Origin: Plutella xylostella
Taxonomy: Eukaryota; Arthropoda; Insecta; Lepidoptera; Plutellidae
Direction: 5' to 3'
NCBI RefSeq assembly: GCF_932276165.1
Contig: NC_063988.1
Coordinates: 1,054,001 to 1,118,000 of the forward strand
Length of the DNA: 64,000 nt
This document shows positions 1 to 10,156 of the stretch, one piece after another. Under the pieces are notes generated by a model, which made no database searches, had not been told where the DNA came from, and saw only the letters and a list, made by a program, of their open reading frames with translations. Position numbers and translations under genes: made by a program. The stretch's first letter is position 1; every line of letters starts with the position of its first letter.

Positions 1-68
1 TCTGAAACAAAATAATATGACATTTTGACGACTTTAGGAATACACAACACATGGACATCAAAGCATCT

Positions 69-226
69 AGCTAATACTGCGTGTCTAAGGTGGTCGCTCG
101 TCTAAAAAGCAAACGGATAGGCCAATTTTGTCGAAATTTCATATAGTAGCTAACACTGCGTGTCTAAGGTAGTCGGTCATGTAAAAAGAAAATGGATAGG
201 CCAATTTTGACGAAGTTTTGTATACA
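69..226. repeat. two tandem copies of a 79-bp repeat
   Basis: Copies begin at 69 and 148 and share the words agctaa, actgcgtgtctaagg and ggataggccaatttt. They lie between the last visible HID1 exon and the left edge, in what is probably a HID1 intron. No coding signal is seen in them. Confidence 0.7.
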
Positions 227-301
227 GCTACACTGGCCTGTATAGCACAAAATCCTCAACTTTCTCTCCCGTCTTCAACATTCCCCTCCCCAAAATCTCA
301 C

Positions 302-3300
302 CTTATTATAATCGCACATCTTCCAAAACAACACCAGCAGCTCCTGATGCAACTGCAGCTTCTTGGCGGAGTTGGGCAGGTAGGTCTGCTGCAGCGGGTT
401 GTTCAACAGCCTCGTCACCCCGCGCAGGATCAGTTGCAGGTCTTCGTCGCGGTGGATGCGGGATAGGTAGTTGATGAAGAGGTTGTCTGGGGCATTCTGT
501 AAGCGGAGAAGAAGTTTTGAGGGTTCATTCTAAAACACCGAACTCGGGGTCTATCCAGTCAGTACAAAATGTACTGCGAAAAGCGAGTGGCCCTCGCGGA
601 TCTCTGACTCCCTTCAGGGATTATAGTCCTGAGCATATTATGTAGTTGTATGGTAAGAAGTTTAAAAATTATCATGATGATTATGAGGCTGCAATCGGTC
701 ACGGCTGATCAAAGCCAATCCAAAAGTTCGCACACCTAGAATGCTTAAAAGTATAGTGTTAGAGGGATTCCTCTAGTTTCTCAACTGTCCTCTACTTTCC
801 TCAAGTGTGTAAAAACCAACCTAAGCTATGTTTCCTCTAGTTTCCGCTACTTTCCTCTTACATCAAGTGTCTAAAACAACCCAGATGTGTCTAAAATCCA
901 CCTGTTTCCTCTAGTTTCCTCAACTGTCCTCTACATTCCTCAAGTGTCTATATAAACAACCCGTTGCCACATGTCCTCTAGCGTGGTCCAGTGTCCCCCA
1001 CCTGCTGGTCGGACGCCTGGTCCAGACAGGCGCCGAGCGCCATGAGCGCGGCCTCCACCAGCGGCTCCTGGCTGTCGGCGAACAGCAGGTGGTTGTACGG
1101 CAGCCCCAGCCCCAGCGGCCAGTAGCCCGCCACCGTGTTCAGCAGAGACGTGAACAGCGGCAGCGCGTGCCGGTTGTCCAGGCTGGTTACATAACTGGGG
1201 AAAGGAAAGGGGGTTTTGTAGAAGTCTGAAAATAAATGCATGATGAAGACTTGGGGAAAGTTGATGATTTAGACCGGCAGATCTTGAAGTTTTCCTCTTA
1301 ATTAATAAACAGCATCTTTTACAATGAGATGAACTCTGAAATCAATGTAAAATATCCGTTCTGTATGTAAGTATAACTTGACTAAAGTACGAAATAGCTT
1401 TTGTTTTGGCTTAGGTACTACCCACCCGTCGATAAACCTTTCCATATTCTCTGGATCAAAGCTACTTAGGATACTCATTAATGAAAAAATAAATAAATAA
1501 CTGAAGTCATAAAAATCTACTCAGTACTCACGCAATCCACTTATTATGATAACTAGCAGCCTCCGACGGCGGCATATATATCGTCTCGCTGAAGCACGTC
1601 AGCAACAGCCTCAGCAGCTCGGTCCTGTTAGCCTCATGTGTCGGGTTGCGGGGCGGGGTGCGCGCGAACCCCACGCCGGCCGCCCAGATGTACTCGCAGC
1701 TGTCTATGGAGGACAGCTCTTCGGCGCGCTCCTGTTGGGTAGAGGGGGGTTTAGTTTAGGATAGAGAATGGTGATTGGAGGGTTGTTCCATGGAACGGAC
1801 CATGAAATGTATGAATGATGTTGTTAATCCATATATTCTTGGTGAATCATGTAATATAGTGGATCATGTAATAGTTGTAATACTGTAATTATTAATACTC
1901 ACTGGGCCGGATCTCTTAGTGCTCGACACTGTGAAGTCTGGACAGAACAGGAGATCCTGAAACAGAGTAAATACATTTAAATAAAACAATAATTCAGGCA
2001 ACATTTTGCGTAAGTTTGTTGCACTGTGTCATTTACACAGTCATTAATGACACCATGAGTTGAATGTTTCTTCATCATTTTACTATGTATTAAATGTGTA
2101 ACTCTCTTTTTGCCATAAATTAAGACAGTGCTAAAACTAAAATGGAATTAAAATTCGTTCAGAATCGTGCCCATTCTGTTTATTTTTCAAAACTCACACA
2201 GATGGCGTTGAGGAGCGAGTGCGCGAGCGGCACGGCGCCCCCCGGGGCCGGCAGCGAGGACCAGAAGAACGCGCGCCACTCCGCCGTCTCCAGCATGTAG
2301 GGCAGCACGCGGGTCAGCAGCCGGCAGCAGTTCAGGGCTGCAAGGAGTGAGGTTGGATAGTGAGGAAACATTTTGTAAGACAGGTGAAAACTTGTGTAAT
2401 ATAATTTACTTTTACATTGTTACCTATATATTAAAATTAGTTAAGTTTCCCAATACCTTAAAATAAATAAAAATGATGCACATTTTGAGGTCAATATGTA
2501 AATAAGGCTCTGTGCTAGAATAACATACATCATCTCTGTAAACACCAACTATAAACTGTCCTATAATGAGTCTAGCTAAAGTATTGTCATTCCCATGCAC
2601 ACTCTGTTTTTGTGGAATGTGTATTGTCTGATCATATTGAAGACCTTTCTACCTCCAAATATCCACAACCCTCTGCTTATTTCAAAATGAAATAAGATTT
2701 CTCTGTAACAGTAAAATTTAACTCATGGTTACATTTAAATCTGTCTTTGATAAAATTGAAATAAAATATATTTTATTTTATTCATTGCCTACTTTTACAG
2801 TATTATACTTTTTAAAGTAAATAAAAAATCCACCACTGCAGGACACATTCAATAGCTTTTTAGTCATGTCTAATAATAAATATGTAGGGTACTGTTTAAA
2901 ATTCAGTGGCAAAATTGTAATCTACAAGACTGTTTTAATTTAATTTATTTTATTTAAATTGACAACTTAGGCCCAATGTGTTAGTAACAATGTTCTTATT
3001 CTATGTTAGTATCCTAATTCTACACACATTTACAGGTACAACTTATAATATAAACAATTTATAAAAATTACAACTACAACCAGGGTATTGGTAAATGACT
3101 ATCTGTGTTTGACCAATACCCCAGCCAGATGGCACATGATGGGCGAGTCGTACCTCCCGCCTATTGTCCTCAGAATGGAGTTGGAGCTGGCCCGCACCCT
3201 GCAGAGCAATGAGGCCGCCCTCTTTCGCATAATGGCATAAAAGTCATCAGTGCGCGCCTCCGCGAACATGCCCGACGCACTGCAGAAGCGGGGCAGCCCC

Positions 3301-6300
3301 ATCAGCATCCTGAAGCCATTATTATATTGGACTCGCAGGGCGCTCATCATCTTCTGCGTGACACTGGTCCACAGGCTGCTCGTGTAGAATACTTGGCAGT
3401 ATGCTTTAAAAAGTGAAATTTTGACTTCCTTGCTACAACGAGCAAACCTGCGAGCCAGCATGTTGCATCTGATGGCCAGCGCCCTGCGTTCCCTTTCAAC
3501 GTCAGCATGGTCCTTGAGGTCGTCAGTCACAAGGTGTCCGAGGTACTTGAACTCATGTACCCGCTTCAACTGTGCACCATTGAGGGTAATAGCGGACACA
3601 CTATCAAGGCAGGTGCTGACGGCTCCAAACACCATGCACTCGCTCTTCTTGGCATTGTATACCAGGCCGTGAGACAGAGCATACGATTCACACGCACGGA
3701 GAAGTTCCCTCAGCGCTCTGACTGTAGGGCTCAGCAGCACCATATCATCAGCATAGCTGATATTGTTAATACTAACATCGTCAATGCGACAACCGATCCT
3801 CTTGCTGCTGAGCCCCACAATCAGATCATTTATGTACAGATTGAAGAGCTTGGGAGAGGTGATCCCCCCTTGCCTCACCCCGCACTCCAACCTGTACGAT
3901 GAAGAACACTTACCGGCCCATCTCACATTGTTTACCTGATTCAGGTACCAAAACTGAAAGATGCGCAGCAGCTCTGCCGGCACCTGCCTCTCCCGGAGTT
4001 TAGCCCAAAGCACATCGTAAGACACAAGATCGAAGGCTTTCGAAAGATCTAGAAACGCAGCATATACTGGTGTTTGTCTTTTTGTGTAGTACTGGACCGT
4101 GTGCTTCAGGCTAAGGATAGCACTTTCTGTGGAGAGACCAGGTCTAAACCCAAATTGTGCGTCGTGTAGATTTAGATATCCCCCCAGCACAGAGTCCAGC
4201 AGGCTGTCGAGCACCTTCGCTACAATAGTCGCCAGTGAGATGGGCCGATAGTTGCCCTTGTCCGCCACGTCCCCTGTTTTATTTTTAACTATGGGAACAA
4301 CCACCGTTCTCATCAGATCAAGTGGGAGGTGCGAGTGGCCCATACATAGCGACAGAAACATTCCCAAAACACGTGGAAGGTGGACACCCGCGCATTGAAG
4401 GTGCTCGATGCTGAGGCCATCATGACCTGGTGACTTCCCTCTGGTCATTTTCCTTAATACAAATGCCACTTGTGAGGCAGAGAAACGAACTAGGTCAGCA
4501 TCAGAACAGGCCCCAGCATCAACCATCCGTTGCTGCGGTGAACCAAGGGGAGACTGCACATTAAAGTGATCTACAAACAGGTTTGCAATCTCCTCCGGCT
4601 TATTGACACCCGAGACGCTCACAGGCAGTCCAGGCTTAACCTCAAGTTTCTTTGTGGCCTTCCAAAACTTTTTGAAATCTTTGGAGGCACGATGAGACGC
4701 TATAATGTCGAGCCTAACTTGTTCTTGATGTTTCTTACACCATTTGAGTTTGCTCTTAAAGATTTTACGAGTAAGGCACATATTATCATAAATGCCTCCT
4801 GACGTAGGCATATTGTACCATAGCCACAACTGATATGCGACCCTAGCCTGCCTGTGAGCCTCCCCCACATGTCTGTTCCAGCCTACAATACGGCCTTTTT
4901 TGAAAGACTGCTGGTGATTAAGGTGACTGCTTACAGCGGACTCGGATAAAATGCTAATAATATTCTTATACATATTATCTAAAATTACTTTATGGTCACT
5001 GTTATTACAATGACCATCACTACACAATGATAATTCTTGTGGAAAGTCGATCAGCTTTAGTCTATCATGACATAAGTTACGATATTTATTTATTTGATCG
5101 CTGTCTCTTTCTCCCCATACTACCTTATTACATAATGTCACACTCTGTGTTATCTTAGGCAAAACAATGTTTAATTGACAAGTAATAGTAAGAGGCAGAT
5201 GATCGGAGCTAAACACATCATACAATATGGTGACATCAGTGACAGTGTCCCACGCAGCCTGCGTGACTAGGCAGTGGTCGAGCCAGCGCCGGCAGCCGTG
5301 CGCCGCGCTCACGTAGGTATAACTCCCAGAGTCTATGCCTAACTTCTCAATGTCCGCACATCGCCACTTTTGCTCAGTAGAAAAGTCTAACAGTTCGGTT
5401 GCAAAGGACTCACCGGGGTGGGCATTAAAGTCTCCAAGCATAAATACGGCCTCGACGTCGCTACTGTCAATAATCGCACTAATTTCACTAAGACAGTCCG
5501 TAAATTCTGACAGGTTTACACTTAAATCAACTGGCATATAAACACTGAACACCATGATAGCCCTATCACCCAAGGTGATTTGAATAGCCACTAGACGCGC
5601 ACTAACACAGTTGACGACGGTGACGGCCTGGAACATGGTCTTGCGCCACAGGAGCGCCACGCCCCCGTGTGGACGGCCGCGCACGATGCCCGCCGATGTG
5701 TCCACAGCTGACTTGCCGGTGTACGCGAAGTCCCCGTGAATGCCACCAAGGTAAGTTAGGTCATGCGGGAACAGCCATGTCTCCTGCAGCGCGACGATAT
5801 CAGCTGATTGGCATAGAAGTCTTACGTCATCGACTGAGCTTTTAATATTCTGGCAGTTGTAGCTTATAAAGTTGCTCTTATTTTGTATACCGTCCATTGA
5901 TTAAGGAGTAGGTTTTTGCTGTAATGTACTGCTTTTTAACACATACTTGTCATGTGTAAATCGTCGCACTGTAATTCCATTAGGCCAAAATGTATTACTC
6001 AAAAATGTGTCCAATTTATGTCTACAAACATACAGCTTAAATGAGCTGTATCCCCTCTCCGTTTTATTGTTTATTTTAAAGAGAGTGACGGTCTCTTTTG
6101 TCTTAGTTTTAATATAATCAGCTATATCATTTTGATTGGTGTCCTTGCAGACGTTCGAAATAAACAAGGGCACTTTAATCGTGGCAGCTTTAAATTTACT
6201 ATCAGGCCCAGTATCAGCACTTCCTCGGCACAGTAAATTCACACTGCTTCGCTTCTTTTGCTTAGCTAGTTTCCAGGGACCAACGTATTGTTGTTCCTCA

Positions 6301-8109
6301 CTTTTTTGCGTTCCATTCCCATCATTTAAAGCGGTGCCACCGGCGGCGGCAACTTGTGCCAGCGTACGCATTCGCATCCTCTTTGAAGAACTAGTTTCAG
6401 AGGCAGCATTAACTAGGACAGCATCAGCTGTGATGACACGCTCGTTATCAGCGACAGAGGCGGTCTTACATTGGACATGCGGAGGTGTGACGCATCCATT
6501 CACCGGCGGCGCGGGTGATGATTTACCGTTGGCGCTGGAGGCGGTCTCAACCTGGACTGGCTCCAAATTGTGTTCACTACCCTCACCCGGACTCAGTGCG
6601 GGCGTTACAAGCGGCGGCGCTTGACGGTTATCAGAGGCGGCATTAAATTGGTCAATATTAATCTGCATACCCTCGGTTGGACTTGATGTAGGAGATAGTT
6701 GTTGCAAGGCCATAGGGCCACTGTTGAAGCTATCCGTCTCCATAAGTCGTAAACCGCGCTTCATGTTGACATATTCGAAGGGGTTGTTTACCATCGATGC
6801 TCGCATAAGGTTTTCCACCTCAGACTTTAACTCTGTTAGCTCAGTTGATTTGGCGCAATTTTTCTTCAGATAAGCCACTTCTCTTTGAAGAACCAGCATA
6901 TCTTTGAGAAGTTTTGTTGCATCCAAGTGGTCAAAGGTAATTGGCGGCAATTTTTCAAGATCGCGCGCAACAAATATTGGGATGAGGTCGGGATGTGTAG
7001 ATTTTAGAAGACCGACGATATCGTTTATGTCACGACCACTTTTGCCCTTATTTTTACGAGTAATTCGCTTTGTATTAGGGATTGAATCAAAAAGTAGCTT
7101 TTTGGCGATCACAATATCTTCTTCCTTGAAGTTTTCACTGCATAGCTGGATAAGAGAAATGTCGTCCATGACATCAGCCTTATTTTGAATGAATGCAAGT
7201 AACTCGTTTATTACCACATTGCAACTAGCACACTTTACAATATTAGAAGCCATTTCACTGCACTATAACAACGCATTGTAGGTACAAACGGCCCGCCAAG
7301 CAATTACGACTGTACGATCGCGCGCGACAGACGAGACTACGTCGACTACGACGTTTTACTACTACCTGTCTAGATAAGATACTGGTGTTTTAAAACTGTA
7401 TCTTTATTTGTTAAACTTAGCATTATTTTTACTGGAATGTGCTATAATTTTCACTGCAGGGCATTTGATTATCTTTACTTATAGAGAAAAATACTGAATG
7501 AAAGCTGTCCAAAAAATTAATGAATGGTAACACTAATACAGGAACCTCTAACTTGAACATCAAGGTAGAATAAAAACCTTATAGTTATAGATTTTCAACT
7601 CAAAAATGGTTACAGTTAGGTGTAATTTATGAAGGGAACATACTTATTTATCCAATTATAAAGCTTTTCAATCAACACAGTTTTGACTTGCACTATATTA
7701 CCAAGCTTCTACCGTATTAGGACTCTGGAGTCCAAGCAACATGTCTCACCGGTCTGCTGCTCATGGTGCGTGCGGCAACTGCTATCCACAGTCTTCACAA
7801 GCTTCTCCACCGCCTTGTATACGAGTGTAGCGAGGTTGTTCGGAGACTCCTCTCTGAGCGCGCGGATCTCGGCGCCCGGCACCAGCGCGAACACATCCTG
7901 CACGCTCGTCACGCTCTCCGACCAGAACTGGTCCCAGAAACTATCGTCGGCCGCGTCTATGGGCTGAAATTTGGATTTGAGAAAGAAAATTCAGCATCTG
8001 GAAAATTTGCGTAGGCGTATGTAAGTGAAAAACAGTAGAATACCTGTGTTTTAGAAGTTAGTTGGACCACAGCCTTTCTGAAATTCAATTTTGTGTCAGC
8101 GTTACCCAT
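302..8109 (-). CDS. HID1: HID1 homologue, seven 5' exons (3' part outside window)
   Basis: Exons in gene order are 8109-8044, 7963-7750, 2337-2198, 1956-1903, 1731-1532, 1194-1002 and 496-302. All phases join, giving 354 codons. The protein starts MGNADTKLNFRKAVVQLTSK, the myristoylation-like N terminus (MG start) of the HID1 family. It continues with SVQDVFALVPGAEIRALREE, LLTRVLPYMLE, DSCEYIWAAGVGFA, NRHALPLFTSLLNTV and NLFINYLSRIHR, all recognisable from animal HID1. HID1 is a peripheral Golgi/trans-Golgi protein needed for dense-core vesicle and neuropeptide sorting (family knowledge). The intron at 2338-7749 holds a same-strand non-LTR element. The gene leaves the window on the left after ...MCDYNK in phase 0. 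No internal stops were seen in the joined frame. Identity is confident; exact splice sites are inferred from GT/AG and phase. Confidence 0.92.
740..960. repeat. degenerate short tandem repeat in HID1 intron
   Basis: The words tttcctctagtttcctca, actgtcctctac and ttcctcaagtgtct recur several times in this intronic stretch between HID1 exons. Copies are imperfect and no unit length is well fixed. Confidence 0.5.
3083..3121 (-). other. hairpin spanning the ORF2 stop codon
   Basis: gggtattggt (3083-3092) is the exact reverse complement of accaataccc (3112-3121), giving a 10-bp stem with a 19-nt loop. The ORF2 stop codon (3101-3099) is in the loop. It could be a 3' RNA structure recognised by the element's own RT; that role is inference. 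Confidence 0.6.
3099..5897 (-). CDS. retrotransposon ORF2: endonuclease-reverse transcriptase, 932 aa
   Basis: An N-terminal APE-like endonuclease/exonuclease/phosphatase domain (about residues 1-245) shows YNCQNIK, ALQETW, MLGDFNAHPGE and the C-terminal SSDHLPL signature. A reverse transcriptase domain follows, with NYRPISLATIVAKVLD, AQFGFRPGLSTESA, FLDLSKAFD, GVRQGGITSPKLFN and the catalytic ISYADDMVLL box. The thumb (EFKYLGHLVTDD) and a Cys-poor C terminus come last. No RNase H domain or CCHC knuckle is visible. All catalytic landmarks are present and there is no frameshift, so this copy may encode active enzyme. Its ATG lies three nucleotides after the ORF1 stop. Confidence 0.93.
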   Translation of the reverse strand: MDGIQNKSNFISYNCQNIKSSVDDVRLLCQSADIVALQETWLFPHDLTYLGGIHGDFAYTGKSAVDTSAGIVRGRPHGGVALLWRKTMFQAVTVVNCVSARLVAIQITLGDRAIMVFSVYMPVDLSVNLSEFTDCLSEISAIIDSSDVEAVFMLGDFNAHPGESFATELLDFSTEQKWRCADIEKLGIDSGSYTYVSAAHGCRRWLDHCLVTQAAWDTVTDVTILYDVFSSDHLPLTITCQLNIVLPKITQSVTLCNKVVWGERDSDQINKYRNLCHDRLKLIDFPQELSLCSDGHCNNSDHKVILDNMYKNIISILSESAVSSHLNHQQSFKKGRIVGWNRHVGEAHRQARVAYQLWLWYNMPTSGGIYDNMCLTRKIFKSKLKWCKKHQEQVRLDIIASHRASKDFKKFWKATKKLEVKPGLPVSVSGVNKPEEIANLFVDHFNVQSPLGSPQQRMVDAGACSDADLVRFSASQVAFVLRKMTRGKSPGHDGLSIEHLQCAGVHLPRVLGMFLSLCMGHSHLPLDLMRTVVVPIVKNKTGDVADKGNYRPISLATIVAKVLDSLLDSVLGGYLNLHDAQFGFRPGLSTESAILSLKHTVQYYTKRQTPVYAAFLDLSKAFDLVSYDVLWAKLRERQVPAELLRIFQFWYLNQVNNVRWAGKCSSSYRLECGVRQGGITSPKLFNLYINDLIVGLSSKRIGCRIDDVSINNISYADDMVLLSPTVRALRELLRACESYALSHGLVYNAKKSECMVFGAVSTCLDSVSAITLNGAQLKRVHEFKYLGHLVTDDLKDHADVERERRALAIRCNMLARRFARCSKEVKISLFKAYCQVFYTSSLWTSVTQKMMSALRVQYNNGFRMLMGLPRFCSASGMFAEARTDDFYAIMRKRAASLLCRVRASSNSILRTIGGRYDSPIMCHLAGVLVKHR
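5901..7253 (-). CDS. retrotransposon ORF1 protein, 450 aa
   Basis: This is the first ORF of the intronic non-LTR element. It starts with a CxxC pair (KCASC) and a helical, charged N-terminal part, including ITRKNKGKSGRD and a coiled-coil-like stretch around residues 120-155 (LLKDMLVLQREVAYLKK). A low-complexity Pro/Ser/Ala-rich middle follows, then a C-terminal globular part (VPLFISNVCKDTNQNDIADY, then FWPNGITVRRF) that looks like the RNA-binding end of such ORF1 proteins. ORF1 proteins bind the element RNA and help form the RNP (family knowledge). No zinc knuckle of Gag type is visible. The stop is followed three nucleotides later, in the same frame, by the ORF2 start. Confidence 0.8.
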   Translation of the reverse strand: MASNIVKCASCNVVINELLAFIQNKADVMDDISLIQLCSENFKEEDIVIAKKLLFDSIPNTKRITRKNKGKSGRDINDIVGLLKSTHPDLIPIFVARDLEKLPPITFDHLDATKLLKDMLVLQREVAYLKKNCAKSTELTELKSEVENLMRASMVNNPFEYVNMKRGLRLMETDSFNSGPMALQQLSPTSSPTEGMQINIDQFNAASDNRQAPPLVTPALSPGEGSEHNLEPVQVETASSANGKSSPAPPVNGCVTPPHVQCKTASVADNERVITADAVLVNAASETSSSKRMRMRTLAQVAAAGGTALNDGNGTQKSEEQQYVGPWKLAKQKKRSSVNLLCRGSADTGPDSKFKAATIKVPLFISNVCKDTNQNDIADYIKTKTKETVTLFKINNKTERGYSSFKLYVCRHKLDTFLSNTFWPNGITVRRFTHDKYVLKSSTLQQKPTP

Positions 8110-8534
8110 TTTTTATAGTAGGGAATCTAATTTTTATCAATTAATTTCCATTTTGTCGATTGATCCACAAATCGAAAACATAAGTTTTGACATTTCGCAA
8201 ACACAATCAAGGTGACAGGTCGTTGTCTGACGTGTCATAGACAAAATTATGCTACATCTACATTGTCGTCGAAGTTCATCTTCTTCATTGACGCTGATGA
8301 AGAGACGCGATGAGACATGTGGGTTTGCGTATGCGTGAGAAATCAATAAATTAATAAATATATTTTTTTCAATCGTTTCATCGAAGTGACTCGCAATCTT
8401 TCTATATCACTCTCCTCATGTAATCACTGTAATCATGAGTTTTGATGTCACAACCCTAGCAAACCTCAGAAAAAAATACGCTTACTTCACTCACTCTTCT
8501 ATCTTGTCTTTGTCATTTATTTGAAGTTGGAAAA
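8110..8534. promoter_or_regulatory. candidate bidirectional promoter between HID1 and mtACP
   Basis: The two start codons are 425 bp apart and divergent, with no other gene between. The stretch therefore must contain both 5' UTRs and promoters unless there are distant untranslated exons. No TATA box at a convincing distance was identified. Confidence 0.6.
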
Positions 8535-9635
8535 ATGGCTGCTGTAAATCTTGTTCGAAGTGCAATCAATGGATTATTACGAAAAACCCCGGCTTATAGA
8601 GCACCGGTTGTGTGCCGGCTTTCTACCGTCGCTGTACAGCAAAAGTACCATGCAATTAAAACCGGTGTAAAATTATACAACAACCAAATTGTTCAAAATG
8701 AGGTAACATTTTTCTAATCAATATCACCGTATAAAATGATCCAATTTCTCTATTTCTTCCAAAAGTTATCCTTTCTCGGTATAATCCAATACTGGGCGAT
8801 CATATTCGGCTTCATACCCCTCCCGTTCATTTATAGATAGTTCTATAACCTCAAAGTGTGTTGCATAACAATTGTGTACAAAAGTGGTGAAAATGTTTAG
8901 GTGAGCCGCCGCGGCTACTCTGCGGGCGCAGAAGCGAAAGAATCTCTAAAGAAAATCGAGGAGCGTGTGTTTAAAGTGTGCAAGGGTTACGACAAGCTTG
9001 GCGGTGTTCAGGTACTTTTGTTTTTTTTGTTCAAAATGAAAACATTTGTTGCAGGTGGCCCTCAGTCAGAGACTGGGCGCGCGTCTGTACAGCCACGGGC
9101 CCCCGCTCACCATCGAGCTCATCTCGAGCCGGGTGCTCCTAGTTCTCAAGTTATACGACAAAATTATTGCTGAAAAGGTAGATTATCTGCAACAAAGTTC
9201 TTTATCTAAAATCTATGGAATGGTCCATATGTCTACAAATCTATCTGCTCTAGTTTTGAGCCAATTGGGATAACACATTATAAATTGAGAAAGTAATTTA
9301 TGTACAGTAATAATATCAAAATGTCTTTCTAACATTCCTATGTTATTAGAGCACTGATAACCTTCTATTTCTGATAGTAAAGCATAGGTTCACATTACTC
9401 AATACTAGTTTCATATAATAATATGTATACTAATTATCTCTATTTACCATTTCAGCTGACCCTTGACTCGCACTTCATGAACGACCTTGGTCTGGACTCG
9501 CTGGACCATGTGGAGGTGATCATGGCTATGGAGGATGAATTCGGCTTTGAGATCCCCGACGGTGATGCAGAGAGGCTTGTCCGACCTAGAGACATTGTCC
9601 AGTACATCGCTGACAAGGAGGATGTCTTTGAATAA
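8535..9635 (+). CDS. mtACP: mitochondrial acyl carrier protein (complex I NDUFAB1 family)
   Basis: Exon 1 is 8535-8702 (56 aa, Arg-rich, Asp/Glu-poor mitochondrial targeting sequence). It is followed by one of two alternative exons (8901-9011 or 9055-9177) and by the last exon 9456-9635. The last exon encodes FMNDLGLDSLDHVE; the Ser of GLDSLD (112 with exon B, 108 with exon A) carries 4'-phosphopantetheine, and EDEFGFEIPD is the usual ACP helix III region. All internal junctions are phase 0, so the proteins would be 156 or 152 aa. The product serves mitochondrial fatty acid/lipoate synthesis, Fe-S cluster (ISD11) complexes and complex I (family knowledge). The start ATG is in AAAAATGGC context. 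Confidence 0.93.
8901..9011 (+). CDS. mtACP: mtACP alternative exon A (37 codons)
   Basis: The acceptor is ...gtttag and the donor cag|gtactt. The exon encodes VSRRGYSAGAEAKES, then LKKIEERVFKVCKGYDKL, which aligns with the ACP helix I region ending YDK before the shared exon. It is in phase 0 at both ends. It is the functional counterpart of exon B rather than an addition to it, since each supplies exactly one helix I. Confidence 0.85.
9055..9177 (+). CDS. mtACP: mtACP alternative exon B (41 codons)
   Basis: The acceptor is gttgcag and the donor aag|gtagat. The exon encodes PPLTIELISSRVLLVLKLYD, matching the vertebrate NDUFAB1 start of the mature ACP domain. It is only 43 nt downstream of the exon A donor. 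Confidence 0.9.
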
Positions 9636-10156
9636 ACATTAGATTGCCTAGATTCTTGTTGTTTTATATCAACTGTTTTCACTGCATCAACATGTTTATA
9701 TGTAGTTAGCTGCTGATTCATTCTCTGTTACTGTCTAACAGTGTATATGGATAAAAAACAAGTGATAGAGTATTATGCTATCCATTGTTAACTATCAAAA
9801 TGATACAGCTATTTTAAATAGTGCATAATAAAAATTGTTTCCATGGCACATTTTTGAGGTGCAAATAGTTGGTCTAAAACACTGGGTTCAAATTAGCGTT
9901 TAGTTTCAATTTAAGAAAGAACAACTGAGAAATGTACTGATATGGAGAACATCGTGCCCAATATAGAGGTGTATAAAGTGTAAATTCTGTTTTTATTGAT
10001 TACATGTCTGTTAGATTAGTTGATATGCTTTTCATTTTATCTACATATTTGGACTATATTCAAAGCCACACTGCTTGGCTCAAAATAAACTGTTATAACA
10101 CCAATCATTAACAGTTGTTTATCTTTATGTGACGATTTTAATTTATGAAATATCAT
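9636..10156. other. mtACP 3' UTR and short intergenic stretch
   Basis: This is AT-rich sequence with a possible poly(A) signal (aataaa at 9632-9637, overlapping the stop codon, and aataaaaatt near 9828). No other gene was seen. Confidence 0.6.

Larger units (their letters stand above)
2935..7375 (-). mobile_element. near full-length two-ORF non-LTR retrotransposon (CR1/Jockey superfamily)
   Basis: The element lies inside HID1 intron 2 in the same orientation as the gene. It has a GC-richer 5' leader (about 7254-7375), ORF1 (7253-5901), ORF2 (5897-3099) and a short AT-rich 3' region. That region seems to end in an A/T-rich tail on the minus strand near 2935-2962. Both ORFs are open from end to end, so the copy is young. 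Element ends are estimated from composition change and the tail; no target-site duplication was identified. The clade within the CR1/Jockey group is not settled by eye. The RT words GVRQGG and YADD fit Rex1/Zenon-type CR1 relatives. Confidence 0.85.
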
